From DASVFB01 sp045806505 (GTDB lineage Bacteria > Actinomycetota > Thermoleophilia > Gaiellales > Gaiellaceae), in the NCBI GenBank assembly GCA_045806505.1, contig JBJMJE010000064.1, positions 1-5,210 of the forward strand: 5,210 bases of DNA, read 5' to 3'. Each line of letters begins with the position of its first letter. The stretch's first letter is position 1. The translations under genes and the position numbers were made by a program. Positions 5,018 to 5,210 of the stretch are shown here, piece after piece. The notes beneath the pieces are model-generated. The model saw only the letters and a program-made list of their open reading frames with translations, ran no database searches and was not told the origin of the DNA.

Positions 5018-5210
5018 CTCGCGGAGGGCGCGAGCCGCGCGCGGACCTCGTCGAGTGCGGCCTGTTCCTTCTCGCTGACCGCCTGCCCGTGCTCCTTGTG
5101 CGCGTTCGCGACCGCGGACGCGGCCGTCACGACGAAGGCGTCGTACGCGGCGGCCTCCGCGGCATCGGCCTTCGAGCGGACGAGCGCCGAGGCCTCGCCG
5201 ATCGCCTTCA
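5014..5210 (-). CDS. Unrecognised alanine-rich helical protein, C-terminal 64 residues
   Basis: The gene reads leftwards from beyond the right edge; 64 complete codons and a stop (TAG, 5016-5014) are visible. The sequence is rich in Ala, Glu and Lys and looks wholly alpha-helical, with segments such as 'SKADAAEAAAYDAFVVTAAS' (12-31), 'AHKEHGQAVSEKEQAALDEV' (36-55) and the tail 'RARLAPSAS'. There is no membrane segment or cysteine. I do not recognise the family. Strong codon bias (nearly every third position is G or C) and a clean tail-to-tail arrangement with the methyltransferase support it as a real gene. The pattern of a helix, a short turn and 'VSEKEQAALDE' recalls small helical proteins of unknown function in actinobacteria, but I give that little weight. 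Confidence 0.72.
   Translation of the reverse strand, partial: KAIGEASALVRSKADAAEAAAYDAFVVTAASAVANAHKEHGQAVSEKEQAALDEVRARLAPSAS

Overview
The window is very GC-rich, with strong G/C preference at third codon positions, GTG/TTG starts, short or negative intergenic distances and Gram-positive-style secreted proteins. This suggests an actinobacterial chromosome. The protein flavours (a cupredoxin fused to Ig-like repeats, a RibD/DHFR-like protein next to a GFA protein and a methyltransferase) would fit a soil Thermoleophilia-type lineage (Gaiellales/Solirubrobacterales). That placement is an inference from family resemblance. No rRNA, tRNA, CRISPR array, insertion sequence or phage gene is visible.

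Left part (1-1713, minus strand): two carbohydrate-active enzymes read leftwards as a translationally coupled pair. The first is a GH43 lipoprotein with all three catalytic carboxylates. It is followed, with a 4-nt TTGA overlap, by the N-terminal part of a GH2 glycoside hydrolase that runs off the left edge. The GH2 gene has a TTG start and no in-frame ATG within the window, so an ATG-only search would miss it. Together they look like a plant-polysaccharide side-chain utilisation pair: GH43 outside the membrane, GH2 apparently cytoplasmic.

Middle (1714-3319): a 101-nt divergent intergenic region carries a short repeat cluster, a possible ECF-type promoter and a clear Shine-Dalgarno. It precedes a plus-strand secreted protein with a plastocyanin-like domain that lacks the Cys-His-Met copper ligands, followed by two Ig-like repeats. 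Its 3' end overlaps that of a minus-strand alpha/beta hydrolase of the KANSL3/TEX30 type. A 10-bp hairpin lies just past the cupredoxin-like gene's stop.

Right part (3350-5017, plus strand): a compact operon of three cytoplasmic genes, namely a DHFR/RibD-C-like reductase, a GFA-family zinc protein (ATGA overlap) and a class I SAM methyltransferase (19-nt gap). It ends tail-to-tail with the 3' end of an unrecognised helical protein on the minus strand; the two stop codons share one CTAG tetranucleotide.

I do not see a convincing new multi-gene system. The points most worth a second look are the ligand-less cupredoxin, the shortened second domain of the GH2 enzyme, and the repeat cluster abutting the GH43 start.
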